From the NCBI RefSeq assembly GCF_002812485.1, contig NZ_CP025003.1, positions 992,001 to 1,056,000 on the forward strand: a stretch of DNA of 64,000 nt, given 5' to 3'. A program made the translations under genes and the position numbers. The notes below the pieces were generated by a model, which searched no databases, was not told the DNA's origin, and saw nothing but the letters and a program-made list of their open reading frames with translations. Positions 34,937-44,189 of the stretch are shown here, in pieces; positions within the stretch are counted from its first letter, which is position 1; the number at the start of each line of letters is the position of its first letter. Source of the DNA: Dickeya fangzhongdai. GTDB lineage: Bacteria > Pseudomonadota > Gammaproteobacteria > Enterobacterales > Enterobacteriaceae.

Positions 34937-37198
34937 TCAGAGGGCGAGCACGTCCACCAGACAGCTCATGGCGTTGGGGCCCTGCGTCAGCGGCGAGGTG
35001 CCCATGTCGCGGGTCAGCACGTTGGCGTTGCCGGATTGCTCCACCGGGTGCCATTGCGCCTGCCCGAAGCCCGGATCAAACCAGGCGCCGGTCGCCATGA
35101 CCACCACGCCCGGCGTGACGCCGTCAGTCACGTCCACCCCGGCGTAAATGCGCCCGCGCTCGTTGCGTACTTCCACCCGGTCGCCGTGGCGGATGCCGCG
35201 CGCGGTCGCGTCTTGCGAATGCATGTACAGCGTTTCGTGACCGGCGGTTTTGTTGGCGGCCACCTGCGGCGTGCAGCCGAGTTGGCTGTGCAGCCGATCG
35301 GCCGGCTGGATGGAGATAAAATGCAGCGGCCAGCGCTGCGTCTCCGTCGCGCCCAGCCATTCCACCGGCGGTTGCCATTGCGGATGGGGAGCGAAATCCG
35401 GGTAGCGATAGTCGGCGATAGTGCTGCTGAATAGCTCGATCCTGCCGCTGGGCGTGTTCAGCGGATGACGCGCCGGGTCGCGGCGGAATTCTTCGAAAAA
35501 CACGAACGGCTGGTCGTCCATCGGAACGTCGACATATCCCTGTTGCCAGAAACGGTCAAAATCGGGCCACGGCTCGCCCGCCGCCCCCTGACGCTCCCGG
35601 CAGGCGAGGTACATCGATTCCAGCCACTGCCGCTCGGTACGGCCGCCGTGGGTGAATGCGTCGCCGTAACCCAGGCGCTGGGCCAGTTCACTGAAGATAT
35701 CGTAGTCGTTACGAGCCTGATGCTGCGGCGCGACCGCCTGATGCATGGCGAACACAAACCGGTCACGCGAAGAGCCGCCCACATCGTTTCTTTCCAGCGA
35801 TGTGGTGGCGGGCAGCACGATATCCGCCATCTGCGCCGCCGCGGTCCAGACGATGTCCTGCACGATGACGGTATCCGGCCGCCGCCAGCCCTCCACCAGC
35901 CGGTTGAGCTGCTGGTGATGGTGGAACGGGTTGCCGCCCGCCCAGTGAATCAGGTGGATATCGGGATAGGTGCGGTTTTCGCCGCAGAAGGTGTACGGTT
36001 CGCCGGGGTGCAGCAGCATGTCGGCGATGCGCGCCACCGGTATCGACTGACCGGGATTGGGGACCGACGGCGAAGCGGGGGCGGGCGACGTCATGCGTTC
36101 ATTGCCGACGCTGTTCATCGATCCGTGGCCGAAGGAAAAACCACCGCCCGGCAGCCCGACCTGGCCGAGCATCGACGCAAGGGCGATCATCATCCAGTAG
36201 GGTTGCTCGCCGCGATGTGCGCGTTGCACCGAATAGGAACAGGTAATAAAGCTGCGCACGCCGATCAGTTGCTGAGCCAGCTTTTCGATGCGCGCCGCCG
36301 GGATGCCGGTGATGGCGCTGGCCCAGGCCGGGGTCTTGGCGATGCCGTCGGTACGGCCGTTTAGGTAGTCGCGCAACTGCGGGTAACCGACGCAGTGGCG
36401 ATCGAGAAAATCGTGATCCTCCGCGCCCAGCCGCTGGATCTGGTAGCCCAGCGCCAGCATCAGCGCCACGTCGGTATTGGGGCGAATCGGGATCCACTCG
36501 GCGTTGACGAACGCCGGGCAGTCGTCGCGCATCGGGCTGATGTTGATCACCGGGATGCCGCGCGCCACCAGTTTTTCCAGCGCCGGTTTCAGCGTGTGAT
36601 GCCCGGCGCCGCCGGAGGCCACTTGCGCATTTTTCAGCGCCAGCCCGCCGAAAGCGAGGAACAGTTCGCAGTGATCCGCCACGCTGCGCCACTCGGTGAC
36701 TTTGCCGGTCAGCGGATGGAAGGTGCCGATCACATACGGCAGGAAGAATTGCGCCGCGCCCCAGCTGTAGTTGCCGGTCTGGTCCACCGCGCCGCCGCCG
36801 GAGAAATAGAAACGCCGCACCTGCGAGCGGGCATGATGAAAACGCCCGGCGGACGACCAGCCGTACGAGCCGGCGAACAGGCCGTCGGCGCCGTAGCGGT
36901 CGCGCACGCGGCGGTTTTCTTCCGCCACCAGATCCAGCGCGTGATCCCACTCCACCTCGACGAACGGTTCCTTGCCGCGCAGCGTGCGGTCGCTGTTTTC
37001 GTGTTTCTCCAGCCAGGAACGGCGCACCGCCGGTTTGCGGATACGCTTGTCGGAATAAACCAGCGGCACGATGGAGTCGAGCATCGGCGACGGATCCGGA
37101 TCGCCCGCAAACGGCTCGCAGCGGATAAGCCGGCCGTCTTCGACGACCGCGGTGAATGCGCCCCAGTGGGCCAGGTGTGGATAGCGCCTGATTGTCAT
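34937..37198 (-). CDS. bisC: Biotin sulfoxide reductase, molybdopterin enzyme
   Basis: A 753-residue molybdoenzyme of the DMSO-reductase family, BisC/TorZ branch. It has no signal peptide and no N-terminal 4Fe-4S motif, as expected for cytoplasmic BisC. The serine that ligates molybdenum lies in GSYGWSSAGR; cofactor-binding motifs include FLAFGGLALKNAQV, WAGGNPFHHHQ and a C-terminal molydopterin-binding domain (ATARGIRHGDRVEV). BisC reduces biotin sulfoxide and methionine sulfoxide in the cytoplasm. It is divergent from a LysR gene across a 166-bp gap; the two may be linked functionally but nothing proves it. Confidence 0.9.
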   Translation of the reverse strand: MTIRRYPHLAHWGAFTAVVEDGRLIRCEPFAGDPDPSPMLDSIVPLVYSDKRIRKPAVRRSWLEKHENSDRTLRGKEPFVEVEWDHALDLVAEENRRVRDRYGADGLFAGSYGWSSAGRFHHARSQVRRFYFSGGGAVDQTGNYSWGAAQFFLPYVIGTFHPLTGKVTEWRSVADHCELFLAFGGLALKNAQVASGGAGHHTLKPALEKLVARGIPVINISPMRDDCPAFVNAEWIPIRPNTDVALMLALGYQIQRLGAEDHDFLDRHCVGYPQLRDYLNGRTDGIAKTPAWASAITGIPAARIEKLAQQLIGVRSFITCSYSVQRAHRGEQPYWMMIALASMLGQVGLPGGGFSFGHGSMNSVGNERMTSPAPASPSVPNPGQSIPVARIADMLLHPGEPYTFCGENRTYPDIHLIHWAGGNPFHHHQQLNRLVEGWRRPDTVIVQDIVWTAAAQMADIVLPATTSLERNDVGGSSRDRFVFAMHQAVAPQHQARNDYDIFSELAQRLGYGDAFTHGGRTERQWLESMYLACRERQGAAGEPWPDFDRFWQQGYVDVPMDDQPFVFFEEFRRDPARHPLNTPSGRIELFSSTIADYRYPDFAPHPQWQPPVEWLGATETQRWPLHFISIQPADRLHSQLGCTPQVAANKTAGHETLYMHSQDATARGIRHGDRVEVRNERGRIYAGVDVTDGVTPGVVVMATGAWFDPGFGQAQWHPVEQSGNANVLTRDMGTSPLTQGPNAMSCLVDVLAL

Positions 37199-37364
37199 AG
37201 CATTCCAGATAGATAGCCTGTTATTTATTTGCCATCATACAAGTCCGCTTCGGGACAGACCAGTTGGCCCTTATGCCAATCGGATATGTGTTATATCGGG
37301 CAACTGCGGCGCTGCCGCCCTGTGATACAGTCGTGCTGTGAGCGACCCACGGAGACGATGAACC

Positions 37365-38258
37365 ATGCACCGACTTCCTCCTCTGCCGGCGTTGCGGGCT
37401 TTTCTGGCCGCCTGCCGGGCGGGCAGTTATACCGCCGCCGCCGAAGAACTGAATGTCACCCACGGCGCCATCAGCCGCCAGATTCGTATTCTGGAAAGCT
37501 GGCTGGGACAGACGCTGTTTGTGCGCGCCGGTCAGTGCATGGTGCCGACGCTGCATGCGCAGGCGTTCGCCAAGGAGATGAACGACGTGCTGGCGGTGAT
37601 GGACGAAGCTGCCCGCCGTTACGGGCGGGGCGAAGCCACTCAGGTGCTGCGCATCAGCGCGCCCGCCACCTTCACCATGCGCTGGCTGGCGCCGCGGTTG
37701 CCGGCGTTTTATCAGGCCAATCCCGGCACGCTGATTCAGATTCACACCGCGACCACCCAGCAACTGGCGATGACCAGTGGCTTTGATCTGGTGATTCGTC
37801 TTGGCGTGTTCAACAGCGATCGTTTTAGTGCGCTGCCGTTCATGCAGGAGCATTACACCTTGCTGGCCGCGCCGTCGCTGCTGGCCCATCAGCCGATAGC
37901 CACTCTGGCGGCGGTGGCGAACCACACGCTGCTCGACACCGAAACCCGCCCTGGCTTCTGGCCGCAGTTGTTCGATCTGGGCGGGATGGTCGATCCCGGC
38001 ACGCTCAACTGGCTGCGTTTTGATCACTTCTACGTCACGTATGCCGCGTTGATTGACGGGTTGGGCGTCGGGCCGGGGCCGCTGCCGCTACTGGCGCGCG
38101 ATGTGGCGCTAGGCCGGCTGGCGGCGCCCTTGCCGGATCTGCGCATCGCCGAGCGTACCTACTATTTGCTGACGCCGGCCGGGCTGGCGAAAACCCGGCT
38201 GCATTACCGTTTTGAGCACTGGCTGCTGGAAGAAACGGCGAAACCGGACGGTGTCTGA
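37365..38258 (+). CDS. LysR-family regulator, GcvA-like
   Basis: A 297-residue LysR regulator of the GcvA/AmpR subgroup, with PLPALRAFLAACRAGSYTAAAEELNVTHGAIS forming the helix-turn-helix (read here as two parts: the LRAF lead and the VTHGAIS recognition helix). The effector domain follows. It starts at the ATG after ACGGAGACGATGAACC. It is divergent from bisC, so control of bisC is possible. The ligand is unknown. Confidence 0.88.
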   Translation: MHRLPPLPALRAFLAACRAGSYTAAAEELNVTHGAISRQIRILESWLGQTLFVRAGQCMVPTLHAQAFAKEMNDVLAVMDEAARRYGRGEATQVLRISAPATFTMRWLAPRLPAFYQANPGTLIQIHTATTQQLAMTSGFDLVIRLGVFNSDRFSALPFMQEHYTLLAAPSLLAHQPIATLAAVANHTLLDTETRPGFWPQLFDLGGMVDPGTLNWLRFDHFYVTYAALIDGLGVGPGPLPLLARDVALGRLAAPLPDLRIAERTYYLLTPAGLAKTRLHYRFEHWLLEETAKPDGV

Positions 38259-38357
38259 CTGGCACTGATGCCTGACCACGCTGAGGTCTGGCTCACATAA
38301 CTGTCATGCATCAGCGTTACCGTGGGGCGAAATGACTGAATTAAGGAGGCGGTAACT

Positions 38358-38822
38358 ATGAATTATGTGCAGGAAATGCGTCAGTTGATCGGGCATCGCC
38401 CGCTGCTGCTGGCCGGGTCTAACGTGATTATGCTTAATGCGCGCCGACAGGTGTTGCTGCAGCATCGGCTGGAGGGCGTCTGGGGATTGCCCGGCGGTCT
38501 GCTGGAACTGGGCGAGTCGCTGGAAGAGGCGGCAATTCGGGAAGTGCGTGAAGAAACCGGGCTGCAACTGCACGCGCTTGATTTTCTGAAGGTGTTCTCC
38601 GGTCCCGATCACTTTTTTACTTTGCCTAATCAGGATCAAATCTATGTGATTACCGCCCTGTATGTTTCTCATAGCTGGCAGGGCGATATCGTGGTGGATA
38701 AAACCGAATCGCGGGATGTGCGTTTCTTTGATCTTCAGGCATTGCCGCCGCTGGGCGATGAGTACCGCGAATACCTTGATTATTTTCTGTCATTGCCGTT
38801 ATTACCATCGTCGTCGCGTTAG
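38358..38822 (+). CDS. NUDIX hydrolase
   Basis: A 154-residue hydrolase of nucleoside diphosphate-linked compounds. The full Nudix box G-x5-E-x7-REUxEExGU is visible (GGLLELGESLEEAAIREVREETGL split as GGLLELGESLEEA and REVREETGL). The substrate cannot be read. A good ribosome-binding site (AAGGAGGCGGTAAC) precedes the ATG. The stop overlaps the convergent TSUP gene's stop by 4 bp. Confidence 0.92.
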   Translation: MNYVQEMRQLIGHRPLLLAGSNVIMLNARRQVLLQHRLEGVWGLPGGLLELGESLEEAAIREVREETGLQLHALDFLKVFSGPDHFFTLPNQDQIYVITALYVSHSWQGDIVVDKTESRDVRFFDLQALPPLGDEYREYLDYFLSLPLLPSSSR

Positions 38823-39547
38823 TGCGCAGGCAGCGTTTCCCACAGCAGCGACAGACCGGCGATCAGCATCATGCCGTCCACCAGCCGGTTGAACAGGGTG
38901 TCGGACAGGCGCAGTACGAAACGCTTGCCGATGTACACTCCGGCAACCTGCGTCAGCCCGACCATCAGCCCGGCCCACAACACCGACAGCGGCAGCGCGC
39001 CGACCACGCCGAAGGTGGAGGCTTTGGTCAGGTATATCACCAGCGACGCGGCTGATTCGGTCGCCAGCAATGCGCCTTTCAACAGGCCGTAACCGGCAAA
39101 CAGCGGCAACGTCAGCGGACCGGTGGAAAACACCACGCCGGTGAGGAAGCCGACCACGCCGCCCGCCACCGCCAACTGGCTATCGTTCAGGCTGAAGGCG
39201 CGTTGCCGGGCCAGATGGCGCAGTGGGATCAGCAGCAGGAAAAACAGACCGATGCACAGGCTGGATAGGCGCACCGGCATTGCCCACAGCAGGCTGGCGC
39301 CGATTATCGACGCCGGGATGCCGGGCAGACAGTAGCAGCCCAGCGCTCGCAGGTTGATGGCATTGCGCCACAGGATAACTTTGGAAATGTTGCTCATGGT
39401 GGCGGCGATCGCCATGATCGGTACCGCCGCCTGCGGGCCGAACGCCCACGCCAGTGCGGGCAGCAGAATGATGGAGCCGCCGGTGCCGACGATGCCGCTG
39501 ACGCTGCCGGCGAACAGGCCGAGAAGAAGAATCAGGATATAACTCAC
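38819..39547 (-). CDS. TSUP-family permease (TauE/SafE, anion exporter)
   Basis: A 242-residue inner-membrane protein with about eight helices and the two family repeats, the first with GLFAGSVSGIVGTGGSI. TSUP proteins move sulphite, sulphonates or other organic anions. A GTG at 39547 preceded by GAGGT five bases upstream is the best start, and gives the usual N-terminus (SYILILLLGLFAG). The frame is open to an ATG at 39649, but that adds 34 residues without a ribosome-binding site. The last bases overlap the convergent NUDIX gene. Confidence 0.85.
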   Translation of the reverse strand: MSYILILLLGLFAGSVSGIVGTGGSIILLPALAWAFGPQAAVPIMAIAATMSNISKVILWRNAINLRALGCYCLPGIPASIIGASLLWAMPVRLSSLCIGLFFLLLIPLRHLARQRAFSLNDSQLAVAGGVVGFLTGVVFSTGPLTLPLFAGYGLLKGALLATESAASLVIYLTKASTFGVVGALPLSVLWAGLMVGLTQVAGVYIGKRFVLRLSDTLFNRLVDGMMLIAGLSLLWETLPAH

Positions 39548-39826
39548 TGGTGACCTCGCTGTGTGGATTGGTTTTTCTGAGGCGAGCATACCTGTGTGAT
39601 GGGTGAATATCTCTGACGAAAAAATCACGAATATGTGAGTTAAATTCACATATCTATCGATGCGGAGACAACGGCCGCAAACGCCTTGACAGTCAATCTT
39701 CCACTCGCATAGGGTGGAAACGGCAGGCGCGGCGGACGGGCGAAATCCGGCCGGCCGACGCCAGTGGCGGTTTTACACACAGCCTGACGTATCCGGTAAC
39801 GAGAATAATAAACAAGGTGCTGCAAC

Positions 39827-40651
39827 ATGAGTCTGACGACGTATCTTGGCAAACAGGTGCTGGGGGTGCTGGCCTGTTACCAACAAGGAAATGTGGTAAT
39901 TCATATCTGTGGTGTTTATCCACGCGCCGACAACAGCCTGCGGGTGTTTTTCCCCAAAGGGCATGATCTGGCGGTGGGGGATCTGGCGACGGTGCATCTC
40001 GACAATCGCACCGGCGTCGATGAGTTTGACGCCAATATTTCGGTGTACCGCGCCTCATACAAGGGGCGGGTGGTCGGCGTGGATGACGACTGGGTGATTC
40101 TGGCGCCGCGCGAGTGCCAGCTATTGCATGGTTTTACGCCGGTGGTGGATGTTCGCGAGCCGGGCTATGTGTTCCCGACCGATCTCCGGCCGGAACGACC
40201 GGTGCCGTTTACCCCGATGGCCGCGCTGCCGGATACCGAACGCAAAGACTTTACCAATAAGGTCGGCGTATTAGTGACGATGGCGGAAGAGCAGCCGCAC
40301 ACCACGGTGCTGGCGTTCCTCTCCTCGGTGGAAGACGATATTTTCCTGATTACCTTCCCGGAAACGTTTAAATCCAAACTGCTCAAACGTAACCCGCACT
40401 GTTTTTTCGCCATGGATGAGCGTTCGCACTACACCTTTGAACGTTCCATCGAATGGAACTACACCCTGATTGAAGGCGATGCTTACCTGATCGACCCGGC
40501 AACGCCGCTGTTTGAAGATGTCCGCCACGCGTTCATCAATAAGAACCCGTGGGAAATGGCGTTTTTCCTGCGGCCCAATCTGGAGATGTACCATATCAAG
40601 AGCCGGCAGCTGGTTTGCCCCGGCTCACGCCAGCCTATCGGCGATGCATGA
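39827..40651 (+). CDS. Two-domain protein with C-terminal split-barrel flavin-binding-like fold
   Basis: A 274-residue soluble protein without signal peptide. The C-terminal half (about 135-265) resembles pyridoxamine 5'-phosphate oxidase-like split-barrel proteins (TNKVGVLVTMAEE..HTTVLAFLSS, FLITFPETFKSKLLKRNP, YTLIEGDAYLID). The N-terminal ~120 residues form a beta-rich domain I do not recognise (VIHICGVYPRAD, GRVVGVDDDWVIL). The function is unknown; in such proteins the split barrel usually binds FMN, haem or F420, and no conserved ligand was identified. It is a single gene followed by a terminator. Confidence 0.75.
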   Translation: MSLTTYLGKQVLGVLACYQQGNVVIHICGVYPRADNSLRVFFPKGHDLAVGDLATVHLDNRTGVDEFDANISVYRASYKGRVVGVDDDWVILAPRECQLLHGFTPVVDVREPGYVFPTDLRPERPVPFTPMAALPDTERKDFTNKVGVLVTMAEEQPHTTVLAFLSSVEDDIFLITFPETFKSKLLKRNPHCFFAMDERSHYTFERSIEWNYTLIEGDAYLIDPATPLFEDVRHAFINKNPWEMAFFLRPNLEMYHIKSRQLVCPGSRQPIGDA

Positions 40652-40680
40652 AATAACGCCGCCTGATAATATCGATTGAC

Positions 40681-40715
40681 GCCCTGCAAATTGCGGGGCA
40701 TTTTTTTATTTTTTT
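40681..40715 (+). terminator. Terminator after the split-barrel gene
   Basis: GCCCTGC / GCGGGGC stem (one G-U pair) with AAATT loop, then TTTTTTTATTTTTTT. Confidence 0.88.
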
Positions 40716-41054
40716 CTAAAAAGAGAATGCATTGAAACGTTATTTCTGTTTTGCGGATTTTTTTAATAACTGCTTTATAAGCAGCGTGTTATCTATTTTA
40801 AAATTAAATAATTGAAACTTTTTTGGTTAACATCGTTCGTTACGCTGATTTGTTTTTTATATTAACGATGTTTTTATATGATGAATCGGCGCAGTGCCAA
40901 TTATTATCGGGAGGGCATTTCTTTATTAACCGACAATAAAACCGGTGATGGGCAGTAAAACGTAAGGATAGGGTTCGACATCATGTTTGTTTGCCCCGCT
41001 ATCTTCGGTGGTGCTATCTACGGTAGTGATAACGGGGCAAAATGGTGAACGATG
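40716..41054. repeat. AT-rich gap with a 15-bp tandem duplication inside a hairpin
   Basis: The gap is AT-rich and has no gene. At 40999-41028 two 15-bp copies (CTATCTTCGGTGGTG and CTATCTACGGTAGTG) lie side by side, flanked by an inverted repeat TTGCCCCG (40991-40998) and CGGGGCAA (41033-41040). The inverted repeat may be the terminator of the thioester reductase gene, with the duplication having expanded its loop. Confidence 0.65.
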
Positions 41055-42164
41055 TTATTTAAAATCCACCGTCATCAGTTCAGGTACGCTGAATTGACGA
41101 GTGGTTTCAACGCACTTGCCTACATATTCGGTAAAGCGCGGCGGAGTTTTCATACCCAGTTGCAACAGCTTGCGGTTGCTGAACTTGACATTCAACTGGG
41201 CGAACGAGCCGTACAGACGCATGGCGCGCAGCATCAGGCGTTCGTTGCAGGGGCCGTACAGCTCGCTGAAGCTGCTGCGCAGTTTAATCAGGTCGTGGTA
41301 ACTCACCTGACGGTAGGCCTCACCCATCGGCGGGCGCGACGCCGCCTGCGCCATCGCTAGGTCCACTTCGCTGAAACTCACGCTGGAGGCTTCGCCGGCG
41401 GAAATATGGTAGATATCGTCGACCGCCTGCTCGGCGTGCAGCAGCATCAGGATAGCTTCGGCGCAGAAGTCCACCGGGATAACATCGATTTTATCGTCAA
41501 GCGAGCACATGAATCTCTGCAGCTTCATCGCCATCTCAAACACCCAGTAGATGCTGCTGGACGGCTTACAGCCCAGACGGGAATGGCCGACGATGATCGA
41601 CGGGCGCACAATCAGCAGCGGCATGGCCGGGCAGTGCTCACGCATCAGGTTTTCGATGGTGGCTTTGGATAGGGTGTATTCGACGATGTGCGATTTTTCC
41701 GTATCCAGCAGGTCGGATTCCTCCACCACTTCGTCCTGATCCGGTACGCAGGACATCGCGGTGCCGATCTGAATGAATTTTTGCAGCGATTTAACCTGGC
41801 TCATACGTCTGGCAAAGGCCAGCGTGCCTTCCACGTTCACTTTCCAGATCAGCGGATTGTTGCCAAATGAGGCGATTGCCGCGCTGTTGATAACATGGGT
41901 GACGCCGTCCAGCGCCGGATGTTGAAGAAAAGATTCAGGTTCAGCCAAGTCGCCGACAATAATATTGTCTTCCGTCAACCGAGATAATGATGATTCCGAA
42001 ATATCAAATTTACGCAAGTTATTTAGGATTCGTTTAAGTCCGTCCTGTTTATTTTCGGCTCTGACCAACATAAACAAATTTTCAATTCGCTCGTCCTGTA
42101 GCGCTTTTTCCATCACAGCACCGCCCAGGAAGCCTGTTGCTCCGGTGATGAGTATTGTTTTCAT
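41055..42164 (-). CDS. Stand-alone thioester reductase / fatty acyl reductase-like SDR protein
   Basis: A 369-residue NAD(P)-binding protein of the extended SDR class. The N-terminus has ITGATGFLGGAV (dinucleotide loop) and VNSAAIASFG, and the catalytic pair Tyr/Lys lies in EYTLSKA. The layout is that of NAD_binding_4 thioester reductases, which reduce acyl-CoA or carrier-bound acyl groups to an aldehyde or alcohol. It is not fused to an adenylation or carrier domain. It stands alone between AT-rich gaps, and no partner acyl carrier gene is near. The substrate is unknown. Confidence 0.82.
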   Translation of the reverse strand: MKTILITGATGFLGGAVMEKALQDERIENLFMLVRAENKQDGLKRILNNLRKFDISESSLSRLTEDNIIVGDLAEPESFLQHPALDGVTHVINSAAIASFGNNPLIWKVNVEGTLAFARRMSQVKSLQKFIQIGTAMSCVPDQDEVVEESDLLDTEKSHIVEYTLSKATIENLMREHCPAMPLLIVRPSIIVGHSRLGCKPSSSIYWVFEMAMKLQRFMCSLDDKIDVIPVDFCAEAILMLLHAEQAVDDIYHISAGEASSVSFSEVDLAMAQAASRPPMGEAYRQVSYHDLIKLRSSFSELYGPCNERLMLRAMRLYGSFAQLNVKFSNRKLLQLGMKTPPRFTEYVGKCVETTRQFSVPELMTVDFK

Positions 42165-42572
42165 GATGTTAATACCATTTTTATGTAATAGGGAGGTGCC
42201 GTCTGAATCGCGCTCAGATACAGCGGCGACATTCTATTTCAGTGGGTTTTCGGTTTTCAATTTTCCGGCCGGCTTTTCTTATCTTGTTGTCGTTCCGTTT
42301 AGCTTTTTTAGCTTTTTCATTATTTTTTAATTAATGTCCCTGACCATTGTTACAATTATTTATATATGCATTAAGAAATCAATCGATAAATTATTAAACC
42401 TGGCGTGAGTGTCAATGTCTGGGGAAGAGTGTCGTCGGTTTCTGCGCGCCGGTCATCGGCGGCGGCCATTTCGGGTAAGCGGAGGTGCGAAGGCGGTGAG
42501 AAGAAGAGAACACAATAGCCTATCGCCGCCGGAGCGTTGCACGCACGGATACCGGCGACGACAGGAACTGGA
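42165..42572. other. AT-rich intergenic region
   Basis: 408 bp between the thioester reductase start and the mipA stop, both minus-strand genes. The left 240 bp are AT-rich and should hold the reductase promoter; the right part has an imperfect GC hairpin (CGCCGCCGG ... CCGGCGACG, ~42527-42561) that may terminate mipA. No other feature seen. Confidence 0.4.
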
Positions 42573-43358
42573 TTAGAACGTATAGGTGACGGCAAACGTC
42601 CCCTCGCCCTGATCGGCGCGAAACACGATGGGGCTGTTCGAAGCTTTATCGTTCAGGCGGGTATAGCTGCCGCTGAGCGTGGCGGCCCAGTGCGGATCAA
42701 ACTGATGGGTCCAGAACAGCGAGACGGACTGACCGTACAGACCGCTTCCAGCTTGATAGACGCGATAGCCGGAGTTCTGGCTCTGCTGCTGGTTGACGCC
42801 GTAAAACAGGTTGTTATAGCGGGCGTCGCCGAACAGCAACGTGCCCTGAGCGCCCAGCGTGTCCGATTTGTCCTGGAACAGAATGCTGGTCAGCGATGTC
42901 TGGTATTGCACGCCCTGGCTGTCGGTCAGCGGCAGAATCGCCTTCGCTTCCACCGACAACTGGTCGGTAAATTGCCAGCCCAGCGCCACGGCGGTGTTCA
43001 ACACGCCGTCAATGTCGCCCATGCCGCGCAGTTTGTCGGAGCCGGAGCGGAAAGAGGATTTCTTGTCGGTGCGACCGATGGAATAACCCAGCGTGTGTTC
43101 AAGATAGAACTGGCCGAACTGCAGGTCATAACCCGCGCCTTTGGCGGTGTCGAAAAAGAAGGCGCCCTGACGAGCCTGAATCACCGGCAGCATATCCCAA
43201 CGGCGTTCATCCGAGCCGCTGTAGCGCGGCGCATTGTGGGCGGCAAGGCCGAGGGTGACGCCATCCTGTTGACCGGGGGCGGCATCGTCGGCCCAACTGA
43301 TGTTGCTGCCGGCGAAGAAAAGAGTAGCTATATAAAAGGGAATATGTCGCACTATCAT
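42573..43358 (-). CDS. MipA/OmpV family outer-membrane protein
   Basis: A 261-residue outer-membrane beta-barrel protein with a signal peptide (cleavage after SNISWA, ~residue 22), alternating beta-strand pattern and a terminal Phe (VTYTF), as usual for barrels. MipA/OmpV proteins scaffold murein enzymes or act as porins. The start at 43358 is chosen for AAGGAG nine bases upstream; the frame is open 96 bases further but without support. It is divergent from a response regulator gene, and in other bacteria such a pair is often co-regulated with an efflux system. Confidence 0.88.
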   Translation of the reverse strand: MIVRHIPFYIATLFFAGSNISWADDAAPGQQDGVTLGLAAHNAPRYSGSDERRWDMLPVIQARQGAFFFDTAKGAGYDLQFGQFYLEHTLGYSIGRTDKKSSFRSGSDKLRGMGDIDGVLNTAVALGWQFTDQLSVEAKAILPLTDSQGVQYQTSLTSILFQDKSDTLGAQGTLLFGDARYNNLFYGVNQQQSQNSGYRVYQAGSGLYGQSVSLFWTHQFDPHWAATLSGSYTRLNDKASNSPIVFRADQGEGTFAVTYTF

Positions 43359-43497
43359 CCTGACTGACTCCTTAGACGGGTAAATGTGTTGCCTGCAACA
43401 GGCGTTTTCGTGCATCCCTGTACGAGAGCTGGTTAGTATACGCATCAGCGTCAATGTACTGTCAGCAAATCATGAAGAAATTATCAAGAGAACCACG

Positions 43498-44187
43498 ATG
43501 AGTCCGAAACGCATTCTGATAATCGAAGATGACACGGATGCTGCCAGCGTGCTGGAAGCCTATCTGAAACGTGACAATTTTCAGGTTTTGCTGGCGGGAG
43601 ATGGGTTGAGCGGGCTGGATATGGCACAGCGCCTGAAACCGGATCTGATCTTGCTGGATGTGATGCTGCCGGGAATGAACGGCACCGAAGTGCTGGCTGC
43701 CCTGCGTCGCAAAAGCGATGTGCCGGTGATTATGGTCACCGCTATGGGGGACGACACCGATAAGATCGGCGCGCTGCGGTACGGCGCGGACGATTACGTG
43801 ACCAAACCCTATCATCCCGGCGAAGTAGTAGCCCGCGTGCAGGCGGTATTGCGGCGTACCTGCGGCGCGATGACGGCCGGGCGTTTGTTGACCTTCGGCA
43901 CGCTGGAGGTGGATCAGGATGCGATGGTCGCCTCCGTGACCGATGCGCAGGGCGAGCGCCAGCCGCTGGACTTGACGCCGACGGAGTTCAGCCTGCTGGC
44001 GACCCTGCTGCGCGCCCAGACCCGCGCGTTTTCCCGCCAGGAGTTGCTGGAGGCGTGTCTGCCGGACAGCGACGCGCTGGAGCGGGTGGTGGATACCCAT
44101 ATTTATAATCTGCGCAAAAAGCTGGAAGCGGTCGGCATTGGCGGGGTGCTGCTGACGGTGCGCGCGTTTGGTTACAGGTTCCGTTAG
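43498..44187 (+). CDS. Two-component response regulator, OmpR family
   Basis: A 229-residue response regulator. Receiver domain with acidic cluster E10/D11/D12, phosphoacceptor D54 (LILLDVMLPG) and lysine in VTKPYHPGE. The C-terminal winged helix lies at about 130-227 (LTPTEFSLLATLL, THIYNLRKKLE). It resembles BaeR/AdeR-type regulators of efflux pumps. The start at 43498 follows AAGAGAACC; an open frame 114 bases upstream has no support. The gene is followed two bases later by the histidine kinase gene. Confidence 0.92.
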   Translation: MSPKRILIIEDDTDAASVLEAYLKRDNFQVLLAGDGLSGLDMAQRLKPDLILLDVMLPGMNGTEVLAALRRKSDVPVIMVTAMGDDTDKIGALRYGADDYVTKPYHPGEVVARVQAVLRRTCGAMTAGRLLTFGTLEVDQDAMVASVTDAQGERQPLDLTPTEFSLLATLLRAQTRAFSRQELLEACLPDSDALERVVDTHIYNLRKKLEAVGIGGVLLTVRAFGYRFR

Positions 44188-44189
44188 CC

